Positions 11,438 through 27,284 of a stretch of DNA of 64,000 nucleotides are shown in pieces; within the stretch, counting starts at the first letter, position 1, and every line of letters begins with the position of its first letter. Both the position numbers and the translations under genes were made by a program. The DNA is from Stomorhina lunata (taxonomy: Eukaryota > Arthropoda > Insecta > Diptera > Rhiniidae). The notes beneath the pieces are model-generated. The model worked only from the letters and a program-made list of their open reading frames with translations. It was not told the origin of the DNA and made no database searches. The stretch covers positions 60,338,639-60,402,638 of the forward strand of contig OW121743.1 of the NCBI GenBank assembly GCA_933228675.1. Direction: 5' to 3'.

Positions 11438-12870
11438 GTACCTGGTAGACCGAGCCTTGCTCGGAGCTTTATGATAAGCATTTTGAGGAAAATTTTAAAG
11501 TTTTTATATATTTTATATTATAAAGTGCTAAAATAAATTTAGAGGAAAGACATTGTAGAAATATTCAGTTAATTTTGAATTATTTGATTTATTTTGTCCG
11601 ACCAACACATAGTTTGCATAGTTTACAGTTTAACTCATTTTGAATAATTTTGGAAATTATTCATATCAACAGAAACCTCTGTCGACTCATGCTCAACAAC
11701 TTTGCTAAAGATTATAGTCTGATCTGTGCATTTAGTTTACGATTTAATTCATTTTGAGTAGTTTTCTGTGGCGCCACCTGTCGGACTTTGCTTATACCAA
11801 TTCATAAACCTTCTTCGGCATATCCGTAACAACTTTGCTGAAGATTATAGCATGATTAAATGTACAGCATACGATTAAATTGACTATGAGTAAATTTCAG
11901 TAGCGCCATCTGTCGAAATTTCTTCATACCAACTAAGAAACCTTCGTCGGCTCATGTGCAACAACTTTTCTAAAGATTGTAGCATGATTAAATGTACAGA
12001 TTACGATTAAATTGACTTTGAGTAAGTTTCTGTAGCGCCACCTGTCGGAAATTATTCATACCAACTAAAAAGCCTTCGTCGGCTCATGCGCTACAACTTT
12101 GCTAAAGATCATAGCATGATCAAATGTACAGTTTACGATTTAATTAATTTTTAGTAATTTTCAGTGGCGCCATCTGTCGGAAATTAGTCTTATCAATTTT
12201 AAAACCTTCGCCGGCTTATCCGCAACATCTTCGCTAAAGAGCATAACACAATCAAATTGACAGTTTACTATTCTATAAAGAACAAACATACAGACAAACA
12301 TTCATTTGTTTAAAATAATACTAATTTGTCCCCCTTTTTATTCCCTAATTTCTAAAAGTTCCATATGTATATTTGGTACTTTTTTGGTGCCAATTGAATT
12401 CGGTACATTTTTTTAAAACGCATTTAACATAATGTATAATGTTCCTATTCATATTACTTTGGAGATGTTAAGTTATCATTTTATCCCTTTTTTACCCATT
12501 TTGGCTCCAAAATCAAAAAAGTACCAAATACGTGTTTCATGTTTTTTTTACATCTATTGATTGCAGTACCAAGTTTCTTTCTATATTCTTTAGTTTAAAA
12601 TATAAGAGTGGGTTAAAAAGGTGCCAAAAAAAGTATTTTCACCCTTTTTTACCCCCTATTGGACAAAGTTTCAAAAAAGTACCAAACACCTGTCCGCTTG
12701 TTTTCAAAGCTGTTTAAAACGTAATTTTAATTTTGTTTCTATACCTATTACTTTAGGAGACATAGCGTTTTCGATTTTTTCCCCTTTTTACCCGTTTTTA
12801 CCCTCTTAGAGGTAAAAGTTCCAAAAGTCCCTTCTTCTTCGACCTATACATCAAAAAAGATACCCACTGT
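11438..12870 (-). mobile_element. Helitron-like non-autonomous element, copy 3 (5'-truncated)
   Basis: The 3' end (left edge on this map) reads, on the - strand, CCGAGC-AAG-GCTCGG hairpin, then a 12-nt spacer ending GGTAC, with a T next to it. Four copies in the window share this end, and their flanks diverge immediately outside it. Inside are four to five tandem 130-bp units, each carrying a GTGGCGCCACCTGTCGG-like phrase and CAACAACTTTGCTAAAG. They are followed by the TTTGGTACTTTTTT / GGGTAAAAAGG segment. The other end stops near the GTGGGTATC-like motif and lacks the TA tract and the TC terminus seen in the complete copy at 25130. Confidence 0.75.
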
Positions 12871-12952
12871 AAGATACATATGTACATAATTTAGATAATC
12901 CTAAAAGTATGCTACACATATGTTTCTGAAATATCTTACATTACGAACTACA

Positions 12953-13272
12953 GGGTCCAAATTATGGCATTCGATATCGATCAAAATCTTAGATATTTTC
13001 AAAACATTTGTATAGCATACTTTAAGGATAATCAACATTATTTAGGAGATGCACAGTTACTATATTTTTTTGAAGTTATTTGCCAAAAGATAAACAATGG
13101 TAAAAGAGTTTTAATTGAACAATATATATTTTTAAAAACAATTCAAAATGGATACCAAATTTCATTAAACTTTTTGCATCGAATTAACTTTGAACATCCC
13201 TAAAGTATACTTCACAATATTCGCTTTAAAGTCTAAGTTTTCGATCGGTATCGAATGCGGTAATTTGGTCCC
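12953..13272. mobile_element. MITE-like element with about 75-bp terminal inverted repeats
   Basis: The left arm starts GGGTCCAAATTATGGCATTC and continues GATATCGATC to about 13027. The complement of the right end reads GGGACCAAATTACCGCATTC, then GATACCGATC, matching for about 75 bp with some divergence. The middle is AT-rich. The 79-codon open frame inside is not a gene. Partial single arms of the same family lie near 11225 and 43925. No clear target-site duplication could be seen. Confidence 0.72.
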
Positions 13273-14520
13273 AGAGTTCTTAACGACGAACTCGTTCTTA
13301 AAAAAAAAAATCCATTCATTCTCGATTTATTCAACGAAGTGCTGAAATATTTTTCAATTTATTATTGCCTTGTAATTGCGCCACTAATTGTTTATCTTGT
13401 TTACCTTCAATTTATAACAATAAATTAAAGAATTCCACAAATTCTGTTTTGAAATCGAAGAATAAAAATATATCTTTTAATACTTACATAAATAATGACC
13501 AGCATATACGAGTAGAATATTTGTTAAAATTTATTGAAGTTTAGTTCGGAATGAATGAAATAGTTATATTAAAGCCATAAAACAATAATTGTGTTTAACT
13601 CATGATAACCACATTGCACAGTTGCACAGTGGTGCAATATTGGTCATCAATGATTTGTGAGTTTTTGCTAAATTTAAATAAAGTTTTTGCTTAATTTAAA
13701 TGAGGTAGTAAAGTTTTGAGAATGTAGTAGAATTTGATTAAAAAATTTTGAAAAATGTTCATGTCTTTTTTATCGTTTGGTATATGTCTTTATCTTTCTT
13801 TAAGTTCTAAACAATTTTTTGATCATTGGTACAAATACACTGTGCCCACAATTACATGGATTAATTGGTTAATTTATTACACCTCAAGAACAAAGAAATT
13901 GTTATCTAATTTCTTAGAAAAATAGAATTAAAATTGTATTATCTACGACATTCTTATATATGAATTGTAATGAATGGGTTTTTTAGTTTTCAATAAACTT
14001 ATAAAAGGAATTTTTAAAAATTTTATTAGCCAACTTATTCACGTTTGCAAAAGTAGTTATTAGTAACGATATATTGCAGTTTTTGTCTTTTAAATTCATA
14101 AAAATATTTCAAATTAGAGGCCAAAGTCAAGGGTATTTTTTATTGACTTTATTGCAATGCCTTATCGTTTTTATCATTGCGATAAAGGGGAAAAATGGAA
14201 AAATTATTACCTCATTTATAAATATAGCGAAAAAATGCTAAATCATTCATTGACATTATTTTCAGGGTCCGCATTTTGCACTAGAGGTTGTTCTTATATA
14301 TAGTCCAAAAATAGATAAAATACGTCATAACTAATGATCTCAAAGCAACACATGATTTGACCACCTGCAGTGGATGACGGGAAACATGATTGGAAACAAC
14401 TAAATTTACCTTAATGTTTCTCATGAAACTTATGGGAAAATAATGTTTAGTATTTAGAAATGTTAGGATTATACTAGTCAACAGACAAAACCATCAAAAA
14501 GAATGGGGGTTATGTTGAGA
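13273..14520. other. AT-rich intergenic DNA, no gene seen
   Basis: Unique AT-rich sequence without coding potential in either strand. A short direct repeat GTTGCACAGTTGCACAGTGG lies near 13620. Confidence 0.55.
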
Positions 14521-16627
<2,107 letters not shown>

Positions 16628-17010
16628 TATAAAATTTCATTGCAATCGGTGCACATTTAACCATAGCTCCCATACAAAAGACTTACGGAAACAGCCTTAA
16701 TTCCACCTGAAATACACTTAAATGCCAATAGCTTTGGCCACTAAATTTAGCACAAGGAAGTATTATATCAATCCAAGCCAGTGTGCAAAATTTTGTCACA
16801 ATCGGTCACCATTTGACCATTACGGAAACACAAAAATATCAAAAAAGAAAGGGGGTTTGTGCCCGTCTGTCTGTCCGATAAAAGCGCGATGGCGTACAGT
16901 GATATTTCTTCATACATCAACAACTGCAAAAAATAGAAGGAGTCATCCTACAACAATGAAACTTGGCACACTTATTTAATTTTTGTTATAGATAAGAATA
17001 ATTCAATAAA
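16628..17010 (+). mobile_element. DINE-like fragment, continuation
   Basis: Contains CATTGCAATCGGTGCACATT, CATAGCTCCCATACAAAAG, a degenerate GCCCGTCTGTCTGTCCGATA motif and CAATGAAACTTGGCACA. The Helitron-like copy ending at 16627 is inserted next to it. Confidence 0.5.
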
Positions 17011-17990
17011 ACTTTGAAATCCGTTTACTCCTTCGAGTACCTCCCTTGGACCCCCCTTTTTATCACTTTTTATTCTTCTCAATATATAACCCCCAATTTT
17101 CACCAGAATTTCATGAATTAGGCACAACTCTATTATTTTACCCAAAAAAGAGCTCCACTAGTTTTGGTTGAAATCAGTCAAATCCTTGAGTTGCCTCCCT
17201 TGGACCCCCCATTTTTTCACTTATTCTTATTCTCAATGTATAAAACGCTATTTGCAATAGAATTTGATAAAATTTGACACATTTCTATTTTTTGATTCAA
17301 AAATCTGCCTTAATAGTTTTGGTTGAAATCCGTCTACTCCTTAGGGTACCTCCCTTGGACCCCCATATTTTCATCTATTTTCCTTCTCAATGTATAACCC
17401 GAAATTTTCAATAGAATTAGATAAAATTCGCTACACTTTTATTTTTTAATCCAAGAAAGGGCTGTACTAATTTTAGTTGAAATCAGTCGACTCCTTGGGA
17501 TACCTCCTTTGGACAACCATTTTTTTCACTAATTTTCCTTCTCAATGTATAAACCGCAATTTTCAAGAGAACTTGACACAATTTAGCACACTTTTATTTT
17601 TTTGATCCAAGAAAAAACCATACTTATTTTGGTTGAAATCCGATGACTCCTTGGGGTACCTCCCCTGGAACCCCATCTTACACTTATTTTCCTTTTCAAT
17701 GTATAACCCGAAATTTTTAATAGAATTTGATAAAAATCGGCACACTTTAATTTTTTGATCCAAGAAAGAGCTGTACTAATTTTGGTTGAAATCCATCGAC
17801 TTCTTGAAGAACATGCCTTGAACCCCTATTATTTAATGTATTTTTATTCCTAACGAATAAGGCGAACTTCTCAATAAAATTTAGTGAAATTCGTCACATG
17901 ACTATTAGTTGATCCAAGAAAGATATCTACAAATTTTTATTGAAATTCATAGACTCCTAGAGTTACTTCGTAAATCTCATTAAAAATTTA
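17011..17990 (+). repeat. 155-bp tandem repeat array
   Basis: Six to seven units of about 150-157 bp. Each has GTTGAAATCCGTC, TACTCCTTGGGGTACCTCCC, TTGGACCCCC, a TTCTCAATGTATAA phrase and GATCCAAGAAAG. Divergence grows toward the right end. A degenerate inverted copy lies at 6985-7235. No gene. Confidence 0.85.
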
Positions 17991-19115
17991 AGCCTGAAGG
18001 TATGCAATGCTTTTTTATTTTTAGCAATATTCCTGACTTTTTTTTACTAAATTTTGTTTTTTTTTTCAAAAGATTGACAAAAATTGGTGAATTTTTTTAG
18101 GTAATTCGAAAGAAAAGCCTTTTGCCTTTCATTTCATTATACTGAGAGCACAGAGGTAAACCGAGCTAATTGACTTTTTCTCCAACGAAAACAGCCATTG
18201 CTGAATTTTATAGGACAATTTTGATGTGATTATATCTACCAAATTACGTATGCAATAAACTTGTTTTTTTCTTTTAAACAAAAACAAGATCTCAGACTTT
18301 AATAAAATCGATATCTAAATTTTACCAGGTAAAAATCTGCGAAAATAGCGTTACATAATATGTGAACGGCCCCTTAATAACGTAATTTTTTGTGATCAGT
18401 TATATTTCATACCAAAAATCAATTTTTTAGAATTTTTTATATAAAAAAACTTAAAACTCGATTTTCTTCTTAAAAATGATAACTAGGGCCTAAATAGCAA
18501 ATATCTGTGTTTACCAAAAAATGATGAAAATATCTGAAGTTCAATCGTTCAAAAAATACTTCGTCATAGGAATGTGTTATTAACTTATACATTAGGGCCA
18601 TTTAATAGCCCCTTATCGGTTAAAAGTTATAAATAGAAATGAAATAATTGTTGGGATATATTTTTTTTTTTCAAACTCATATCTTAGACTTTACACAGTG
18701 CTTGCACGTGATTAAAAAAAATCACCTGAATACAAAAGGTTTTGATTTTGATTTGGCAAATATCCACTTAATAAAAATGTTATATGAATGGAGTTCAAAG
18801 AATTACAAAAAAATCTGGGACGTTACTATATTTTGTTAAGTATCAACTACTACATATTATGATATTGATAAATATTTGTACACGAGTGCTGAGTTTTGAG
18901 AATAGATAACTCACAATAATAAATACAATAGTTTTATTAAATCTAAACTTTTGATAAACATACATATGTTTTTTTTTATGTAAACACTCGTGGATAGACT
19001 AAAAGAGTTTTTTTTATTATTTTACCAATAAAAGAAACATTTGATTAAATTAAAGAAAAAATTACGTTGCTAACTTTTTTTGAAATTGAAATTATCAGAA
19101 AAACTACATTGAAAA
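17991..19115. other. AT-rich intergenic DNA, no gene seen
   Basis: AT-rich unique sequence. I see no exon, RNA gene or recognisable element. The longest open frame, 63 codons at 18648, has no signal worth reporting. Confidence 0.55.
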
Positions 19116-19395
19116 AAAATTATATGTTAAATTTTTAAAAATTTAATATATTTTCATTAGCCTACAAAAAATTTACCCTAGCGAGTCTAATAGAGATTTT
19201 TATGTGAATTATTGCCTTTGGTATTAGCTATAAGAAAAGTCTTATTTCAACTGCAACCAACTGCAAAATCGTCTGTTTTGAAGCTTTTTCTAACTTTACT
19301 CAATTTGTCTTTAAACCCTAAAATTGAATGTTATCTCTAGTATAATCAAGTGTGATACAGTGCAATAATTTAAATTTGTAATAATTATCAGAAAA
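19116..19395. repeat. 0.28-kb direct repeat, left copy
   Basis: From TTTAAAAATTTAATATATTTTC to AAGTGTGATACAGTGCAATA, this segment is repeated at 20148-20415 with moderate divergence, for example TAGCCTACAAAAAATTTACC versus TAGCCTACCAAAAATTTCCC. The two copies bracket the DINE-like element at 19406-20146. Confidence 0.8.
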
Positions 19396-19405
19396 CCTGC
19401 ATTAA

Positions 19406-20146
19406 ACAAGTAAAGTAAAAGCTGTAGTCGGTCAAGCCCGACTATATGATACCCTACACTGCTAAGGTCAAATATGAACCAACAATCTAACAAGTTTTCC
19501 TTGTGTCTTAGAGACATATATACATATACTATGAGTTATTTTTTCAAAATTTCGAGATTTATGTCATTTCCGGCTAAGGGCCTGATATGGGAGCTAGGGT
19601 CAATTGTGGACCGATTGTTACCAAATTTTGACTAATGGTTTATAAATACAAAATATTTATTTGTGCAAAGTTTTGGTAATCAAATGCATTAATCTTTAGA
19701 GTTATAAACGTTTTTGTGTTTTTATGTGTATGTAAACGTCTTTTGAGAATGTGTCTTGTATGGGAGGTATGGTCAAATATGGGCCGATATTAGTTACACT
19801 GATTAAGGTAATCATAGGCAATATTTTTGCTGAATATTATTAAAATACAAGTAAATTTGTGGCTGTAAGGGACCAAAAACTCTATTCCGGGAAGGCATCC
19901 CTATAGGAGGTACCCGAAATAGTAATCCAATTTTGCTCAAAAAGTATAGGCATCGTCCTCGGGCCAAAATATGAGCCTGTGCCAAATTTTATAAAATTAT
20001 CTTTAAAATTACGACCTGTACAATGAGGGAGTGATTCTAAACGGATTGGTATACTAAAAGGTGGTTCTCAGACCAATATTTCTATGCGTTACAAACATCA
20101 ACACAAACCCAACATACACTTTCTACTTATGGCGGTGAAGGTTATA
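19406..20146 (-). mobile_element. DINE/Helentron-like element (-), moderately diverged
   Basis: Begins with ACAAGTAAAG and GTAGTCGGTCAAGCCCGACT, the complement of the family's 3' hairpin end. It ends with GGCGGTGAAGGTTATA, the complement of the 5' TATACCCTTCACCACC end. Internal phrases include GGTATGGTCAAATATGGGCC and GAGGTACC. No ORF. Confidence 0.7.
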
Positions 20147-20147
20147 A

Positions 20148-20415
20148 AAAAATTAGATGTACAACTTTTAATAATTTAATATATTTTCAATAGCCTACCA
20201 AAAATTTCCCCTAGTGAGTCCAATAGAGATTTTTATGTGTATTATTGCTTCTGGTGTTAGCAATGAAAAAAATATTAGTTCAACTGCAAATAACTGCAAA
20301 ATCGTCTGTTTTGTAGCTTTTTTAAGCTTTACTCAATTTTTATTTAAAAGCTTAAATGTAATGTTATTTATAGTATAATTAAGTGTGATACTGTGGAATG
20401 GTTTAAATCATTGAA
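20148..20415. repeat. 0.28-kb direct repeat, right copy
   Basis: Partner of 19116-19395; see that entry for the match. It starts two bases after the DINE-like element ends. Confidence 0.8.
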
Positions 20416-21070
20416 TTTATTATATATACATATTTCTTTTATCTAAGTTTAAAATATAAAATTTCTACAATATGTTCTCTAGGTGTAAATATGTTTATAA
20501 ATATATGATTGTACATGTATCTAGAATCTCAATCTGTTTGAATTACTATCATAATTATCCATATTATTGTTAGCAGGTGTTAGACACAGCCAATAAATAA
20601 AAATTTATATTCGTGATTAGAACGAAAGAAAAAAAAAATAAGAAAAACTATATTATAAGAATTTATAACCGGTCAAACTTGACTATAAAATGCCCTACAT
20701 TATTAAATTTGAATAGAAAAAGTAAATAAAGTACATAAAAATCCTTGAAAAAATAATTTTTAAATAATGATCCTTAACCCTTTAACTTCAGCATCCTAGG
20801 TGAAAAAAATATATTTCGTTACTTTAATATAGAAAGGCCCTAAGTCGTTTTTCATTCAAATCGCTTTTAAAAACTTTGTCTTATATAATTTTATAAAAAT
20901 CTTTTGATTTTAAAAAATATTATTATAGCATTAAATTCTTTAGAGAATTTAGTAAAAAAAACTGTCTTTAAAAAGTTTCTGTATCTTTAAAACTTAAGAT
21001 TTTATTTAGTTTTTTTTCCCTCTCCTGTAATCTAAGAAAAATATTAGTTAGGGCTTTTCTATATTAAAGT
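20416..21070. other. AT-rich DNA with a degenerate DINE 3' end
   Basis: Near 20655-20720 the phrase AACCGGTCAAACTTGACTAT then AAAATGCCCTACA resembles a decayed DINE-like terminus on the - strand. The rest is AT-rich and has no gene. Confidence 0.5.
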
Positions 21071-21560
21071 AACGATTTGTAAGATTCACTACCATAAGCG
21101 AAAGGGTATACCTTTCGACTCAGAATCGGTGCCTGTATCGATTTTGCGATGTCCTTCAGACTAGATGTTTATGTAAGCATATGATCAATTAAATTTGGCA
21201 TTTAATTTAAATTATCCCTATCGGATTACTTTTTGTGGTACCTCCCATATGAATGCCTCCCCGAGATTGAGTTTTTGGCCCCACAATTTGAATCGTATTT
21301 TAATAATATTTAACATAAATGTGTAACCGAAATCAATGAATCAAATTTTTTATGAATCGGCCTATATTTTACTATACCTCTTATGCAAGACACATTCTCA
21401 AAAGTCTTTTAAAAACCCAGAAAATCACTTTGTACAGATAAATATTTGGTAATTATGAACCGATAACCGAAATTTGTTAACAATGACCCTAGATTCCACA
21501 TCAGGCCCTCAGACGAAAATTGCATTAATCTACTTCAGTCTCGAAATTAAAAAAAAAAAA
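21071..21560 (+). mobile_element. DINE/Helentron-like fragment (+)
   Basis: A decayed 5' end (TTCACTACCATAAGCGAAAG, GGTATACC) is followed by CTCAGAATCGG, TCGATTTTGCGATGTCC and later ACCTCCCATATGAATGCC. The order is that of the complete copies. It is truncated or joined to the 0.65-kb repeat on the right. Confidence 0.6.
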
Positions 21561-21574
21561 ATATAACACATATT

Positions 21575-22200
21575 TGGGTGCACCTTATAAAACGAAAGTG
21601 CGAAATTGAACCGTTTCTTCCCCTAGAAATGTTATTTTCAAAATTCCATAAGGGGAATGCCACAACCACCCATAAAGTGTAACAATTTTTATTATATGAA
21701 AAATTTGACAAATTGTAACCACTTAGAATTAAATTATTTAAAAAACTTTACTGATATATAAAAGGGAACTAAATTAGCTTTATTTTAAGTCATCAACATT
21801 GAAAATCCGTTAAGTAGTTTCGGAGTTATTGCAGTTTTTCCCCGAAAATTCGTGCCCTTGACGACACGCCTAAGGATATGCAGCCAAAAAATTTACTAAA
21901 AGATAAGTAAATTTCAAAGTAAGTCATGATTTTACAATTCTTTGAACTGTAAGTGCCAAATAGTTGAGTTTCGTTAAAATATAACTGAATTTACTCAGTT
22001 GTTGTCATATTAGAAAATTACACTTTCTTTATAGGCCAGTTTCAAAAATCATTTTTTAATTTTTTGAAAATTTTGTTCAACAAATATTACAAATAATATA
22101 CTTTCTTTCCGGTATCGTAAAACAAACAAATGGTGGAATGAAATATACAAAAACGAGGTCTATATCGTAAACCGTTTCGCCGTTCCTGTGATTTGAAATC
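21575..22200 (+). repeat. 0.65-kb dispersed repeat, left member of an inverted pair
   Basis: Starts GGGTGCACCTTATAAAACGA and ends near AACCGTTTCGCCGTTCCTGT. The complement of 27285-27935 matches along the whole length, including CGAAAATTCGTGCCC and CTAAGGATATGCAGCC on this strand. No ORF or known class recognised. Confidence 0.75.
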
Positions 22201-22412
22201 GTAAAATTTCGCAAAAATGTGAATTTTTGTAACAATTTGGGTATATGCTTGTTAAATTGTATTAATTGTATTGTTCAGCATTAATAAAAGTAATACGAGT
22301 AGTGAATATTCTTCCTTAGACTATATAAAAGTTACATGGCATTTTTTTTTATTAAATTGGAAAAGTTAAACCCTTTCTTCGCCGGGGTCAAATGTCAAAA
22401 ATTGGAGATTTT

Positions 22413-23181
22413 TATACCCTTCACCACCATAGGTGGAAAGGGTATTATAAGTTCTGATGTATGTAGCGCATGGAAATATTTGTCCTAGACATCTGCACAT
22501 TTTAGTATACCAATAGGCTTAGAATCACTTTCTGAGTCGATTTAGCGATGTCCGTCCGTCCGTCTGGCTGGACCCCCATATAAACCTTGTAATCAAACTA
22601 CAGGTCGCAATTCTAAAGATAATTTGATGAAATTTGGCACAGATAATTTTTTTGATAATGAAACCATGGCTATTGAAATTCGTCAAAATCGGTGCATTAT
22701 TTATGGTACCTCCCATAGGTCCTACTTCCCGGAATTGAAATATTGGCCACAAATATCAATATTTTTTCATGAAATTTAAATCAAATACTGCTTATGTAAA
22801 CTAAAATCACTGTACCAAATTTCGTTAAAATTGGTCCACATTTGACCATAGCTCCCATACAATTTTTTCTTCAAAAATGCACTAAATGAGACAAAAATCA
22901 CTAAAACGCTCGTAAATCTGAATATAATCGGAATTTTAAGTTTATTTTTTGCATACATAATTTTTGTAACAATTTGCCAAATTTCGAGATAATCGGTCCA
23001 CATTTGACCCTAGCTCTCATATAAGTCCAAATGTCGGAAGCAGCTTAAATATATAAGTTTTGAGAAAATGTTTGTATGATGGCAAAATTCAGGAAATATT
23101 TGTCTTTATACAGGAAAAATAACACCTTTGACCATAGAGGTCAAGGGTCGGGCTTGACCGAATATAGCACTTTCTTACTTG
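22413..23181 (+). mobile_element. DINE/Helentron-like element, complete copy (+)
   Basis: Starts TATACCCTTCACCACCATAG with the inverted GGTGGAAAGGGTAT partner 20 bp in. It continues with TGAGTCGATTTAGCGATGTC, the CCGTCCGTCTGG motif and AAACTACAGGTCGCAATTCT, then CATAGCTCCC. It ends with the hairpin-like GGTCGGGCTTGACCG (final pairs partly lost), TATAGCACTTTCTTACTTGT. The order, with a pyrimidine-rich start, GTCGATTTAGC-GATGTCCGTCC, and 3' hairpin plus subterminal inverted repeat, is that of INE-1/DINE-type elements. It is about 0.77 kb, non-coding, and therefore non-autonomous. Confidence 0.72.
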
Positions 23182-23947
23182 TTTTTATTTTCTATAGAAA
23201 AGTGACAGAATGAAAGAATTTAATACCAAATTTTCTTTAAAATGCACAAATATATTTATTTGTATTAAAATTAAGTATTTTTATTAAAAATATATGTTAA
23301 CCCTATACAGTCATGGGGACTAAAATGACCCAATTTTTTTTTCTTATGATATTTAATTTTTTTTGTACTTACGGTTCAATATATATCTATGACTCTAAGT
23401 CTTAATTAAAATTTGTTAAATTGTTAGTCCATATTTGACCTTAGCAGTGTAGTGTATCATATAGTCGGGCTTGACCAACTATAGCTTCTCTTACTTATAT
23501 TTATGTGCAAATATGACATGGTATTTATATGTTATGAAAAATTTTATCTCTCAAATTACTTAAAGTTAAATCTTAGATGGTATCAATGAAAGCCTTCAAC
23601 TCAAAAGTTTTAAATTTTTCTAGATTTTTATCAATTTGGCCAAATTAAGAATAAAGATGAGTCTGGTGTTGCATGTTAATAAATTGAAGTTTTAAATAAA
23701 TTTAAGCAGTTTAATGGCAGATGGTCGGGTTATACGATATGTATTTAATTTTTGCCACTCATGATTAGCCTTGAAAATCTGTAAAAAATGTTTGGAAATA
23801 ATTCGAAATTTGAGAAACAACTTGAATATTGTCAGCTAACAAAATATAAGTTAAAATAATTCTCTAACTTTGATACCCAAATAAACAAGAATAGACTTTT
23901 ATAAAATGTAATTCCTGGACTTTGCCTTGACCAGCAAGAGTATGGAT
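23182..23947. other. AT-rich DNA with a DINE 3'-end fragment
   Basis: At about 23425-23500 the phrase CATATTTGACCTTAGCAGTG then ATAGTCGGGCTTGACCAACT is an isolated 3' end of the DINE-like family. No gene seen. Confidence 0.55.
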
Positions 23948-24235
23948 AAAGACAATATAATATAGAGATATTGCACTCCTTATATTTTTTTTCTGTCAAA
24001 TATGAAAATGAAGTGGGTTAAGAATAATGAAAAATACATAAACGCACAAACAAACATACATTTCATAAGCACGTGTGTATGCCTTGTCTTTCTCTCATTA
24101 GATGATCGTCTCTATTAGTTTTTTCCGAATTAAAGTAAAAGCGGTATACTCTATTTTTGATGGGTCTTATCAAAGGGACCACAAGGCAAATAAATGTATG
24201 GAAGTGCAACAATATCTCTATATTACAGAGTCTTT
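23948..24235. mobile_element. MITE with AAAGAC... inverted ends, copy 1
   Basis: Left end AAAGACAATATAATATAGAG; complement of the right end AAAGACTCTGTAATATAGAG. Arms match for about 40 bp. The inner sequence contains AACAAACATACATTTCATAA and CACGTGTGTATGCC. The same inner sequence, complemented, is present in the copy at 63417-63664. Confidence 0.72.
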
Positions 24236-25129
24236 GATTAAACCTTTGTTGCCAGAAATCAAAGGTTAAAATTTTTATATAAATCTGAAAACAGAATTAA
24301 AACAAATTTCGATAAAAATGTATACTTATATACCAAGATTATTTTTTTAAATAAAAAATGTAATAAAACTCTTTAAGGACATGGGGTTTAAATTTTGAAA
24401 AAAGAAAAAAAGTTGAGAATCTTTAGACCCAATGTCCATACAGGGTTTAATCCATTTTTACCAAGTAACTTAATCTTTATACATATAAAAATCACTTTTA
24501 AGCATTTTTTACAATAAAAATAACCCAATTTTTACCTTCGATCCTGTCAAGAAAGGGTTAAGCTTATCCAATTAAAAAATTCAGCATCAGCATGAAGAAT
24601 CATTAACTGAGAAATACTTACTAACATAAATGGCCTGTTAAGGTCAAAGGCCCAGTTTATTTTAGAATTTGATGCGATTCGATATTGTGCGCATATTCTC
24701 TAGTTTCAACTTGTTCTGGTGATATCGGAAAGGTGTTTTGTATTTTTAGCTGGGGATAACAAGAAGACAATTTATTTTGTTTTAAGAGAGTTACATATTA
24801 ACAAAATCGAGAGAAGAATATTCGACCAGAAAGGTCCCCATAGCAAAACTGGAAAAAAATCCAGGGGGAGTTATGGTAGCTTAATGAAATTTTTTGCACA
24901 TATCTCTTTTGGGCTACTATTTTCAAAAATTAATTAACATTTTTAGAAAGCCTTTTTTTATTCCGGTGCGGGGACAATTAAATACCCAAAATTCCCCCAT
25001 TTGAGTAATAATTTTTTTTTTAATTTCAATCTATCATTTCACATACAAAATGATAAAGCGTGATAGTTGTTTTTTTATAAAATATCATCAATCTCTAATT
25101 ATTTAGGGTTGCCATATACCTTTTTAAAA
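24236..25129. other. AT-rich intergenic DNA, no gene seen
   Basis: Unique AT-rich sequence with no supported exon. The 72-codon open frame at 24719 has no recognisable domain, and I do not call it. Confidence 0.5.
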
Positions 25130-26772
<1,643 letters not shown>

Positions 26773-27284
26773 TATAACATTATTTTAAATATTTTAGTAT
26801 TTTTATTGCTTAAAGTATTGAAAATACTGATAACATTGGTATTTAAATAACATTGTTATTCATTACCGGGTAATGCATTGCCTTCAATTATCATATTTTT
26901 CAAATATTAAAAATATCAACTGATAATTTTCTCAATTTTTTTTTACAGTGTTTTTATTAATATTTTAATTTTAGGATTGTTTAATTTTTTCTGCTACATT
27001 TCTGAATAAAACAAATATAATTGTATGCATTTTGTTAAAAAATTGATTTGTGATATTTATTTTTCTAAACCCATTTTTTGTTACTTAAAATTTTGAAAAA
27101 ACTATCAAAATAATTTGACTTTAAAACTGCACATGAAAAACCAACACGCCTCTGAAATTATTTAATATGTATTTCAATGCTAAAATAATATAAATAATGG
27201 ACTGATTTTTAAGAATTTCAATAACCATAATCCCATTATCAAAAAAAATGATCTATGCGAAATTTCATCAAATTATCTTTAGAA
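26773..27284. other. AT-rich DNA, no gene seen
   Basis: AT-rich, with a DINE-like fragment at about 27250-27320 read on the - strand (AAACTATAGGTCGCAATTCT). No coding signal. Confidence 0.5.

Noticed and set aside
12964..13203. 79-codon open frame
   Set aside because: It lies wholly within the MITE-like element and its start is inside the inverted repeat.
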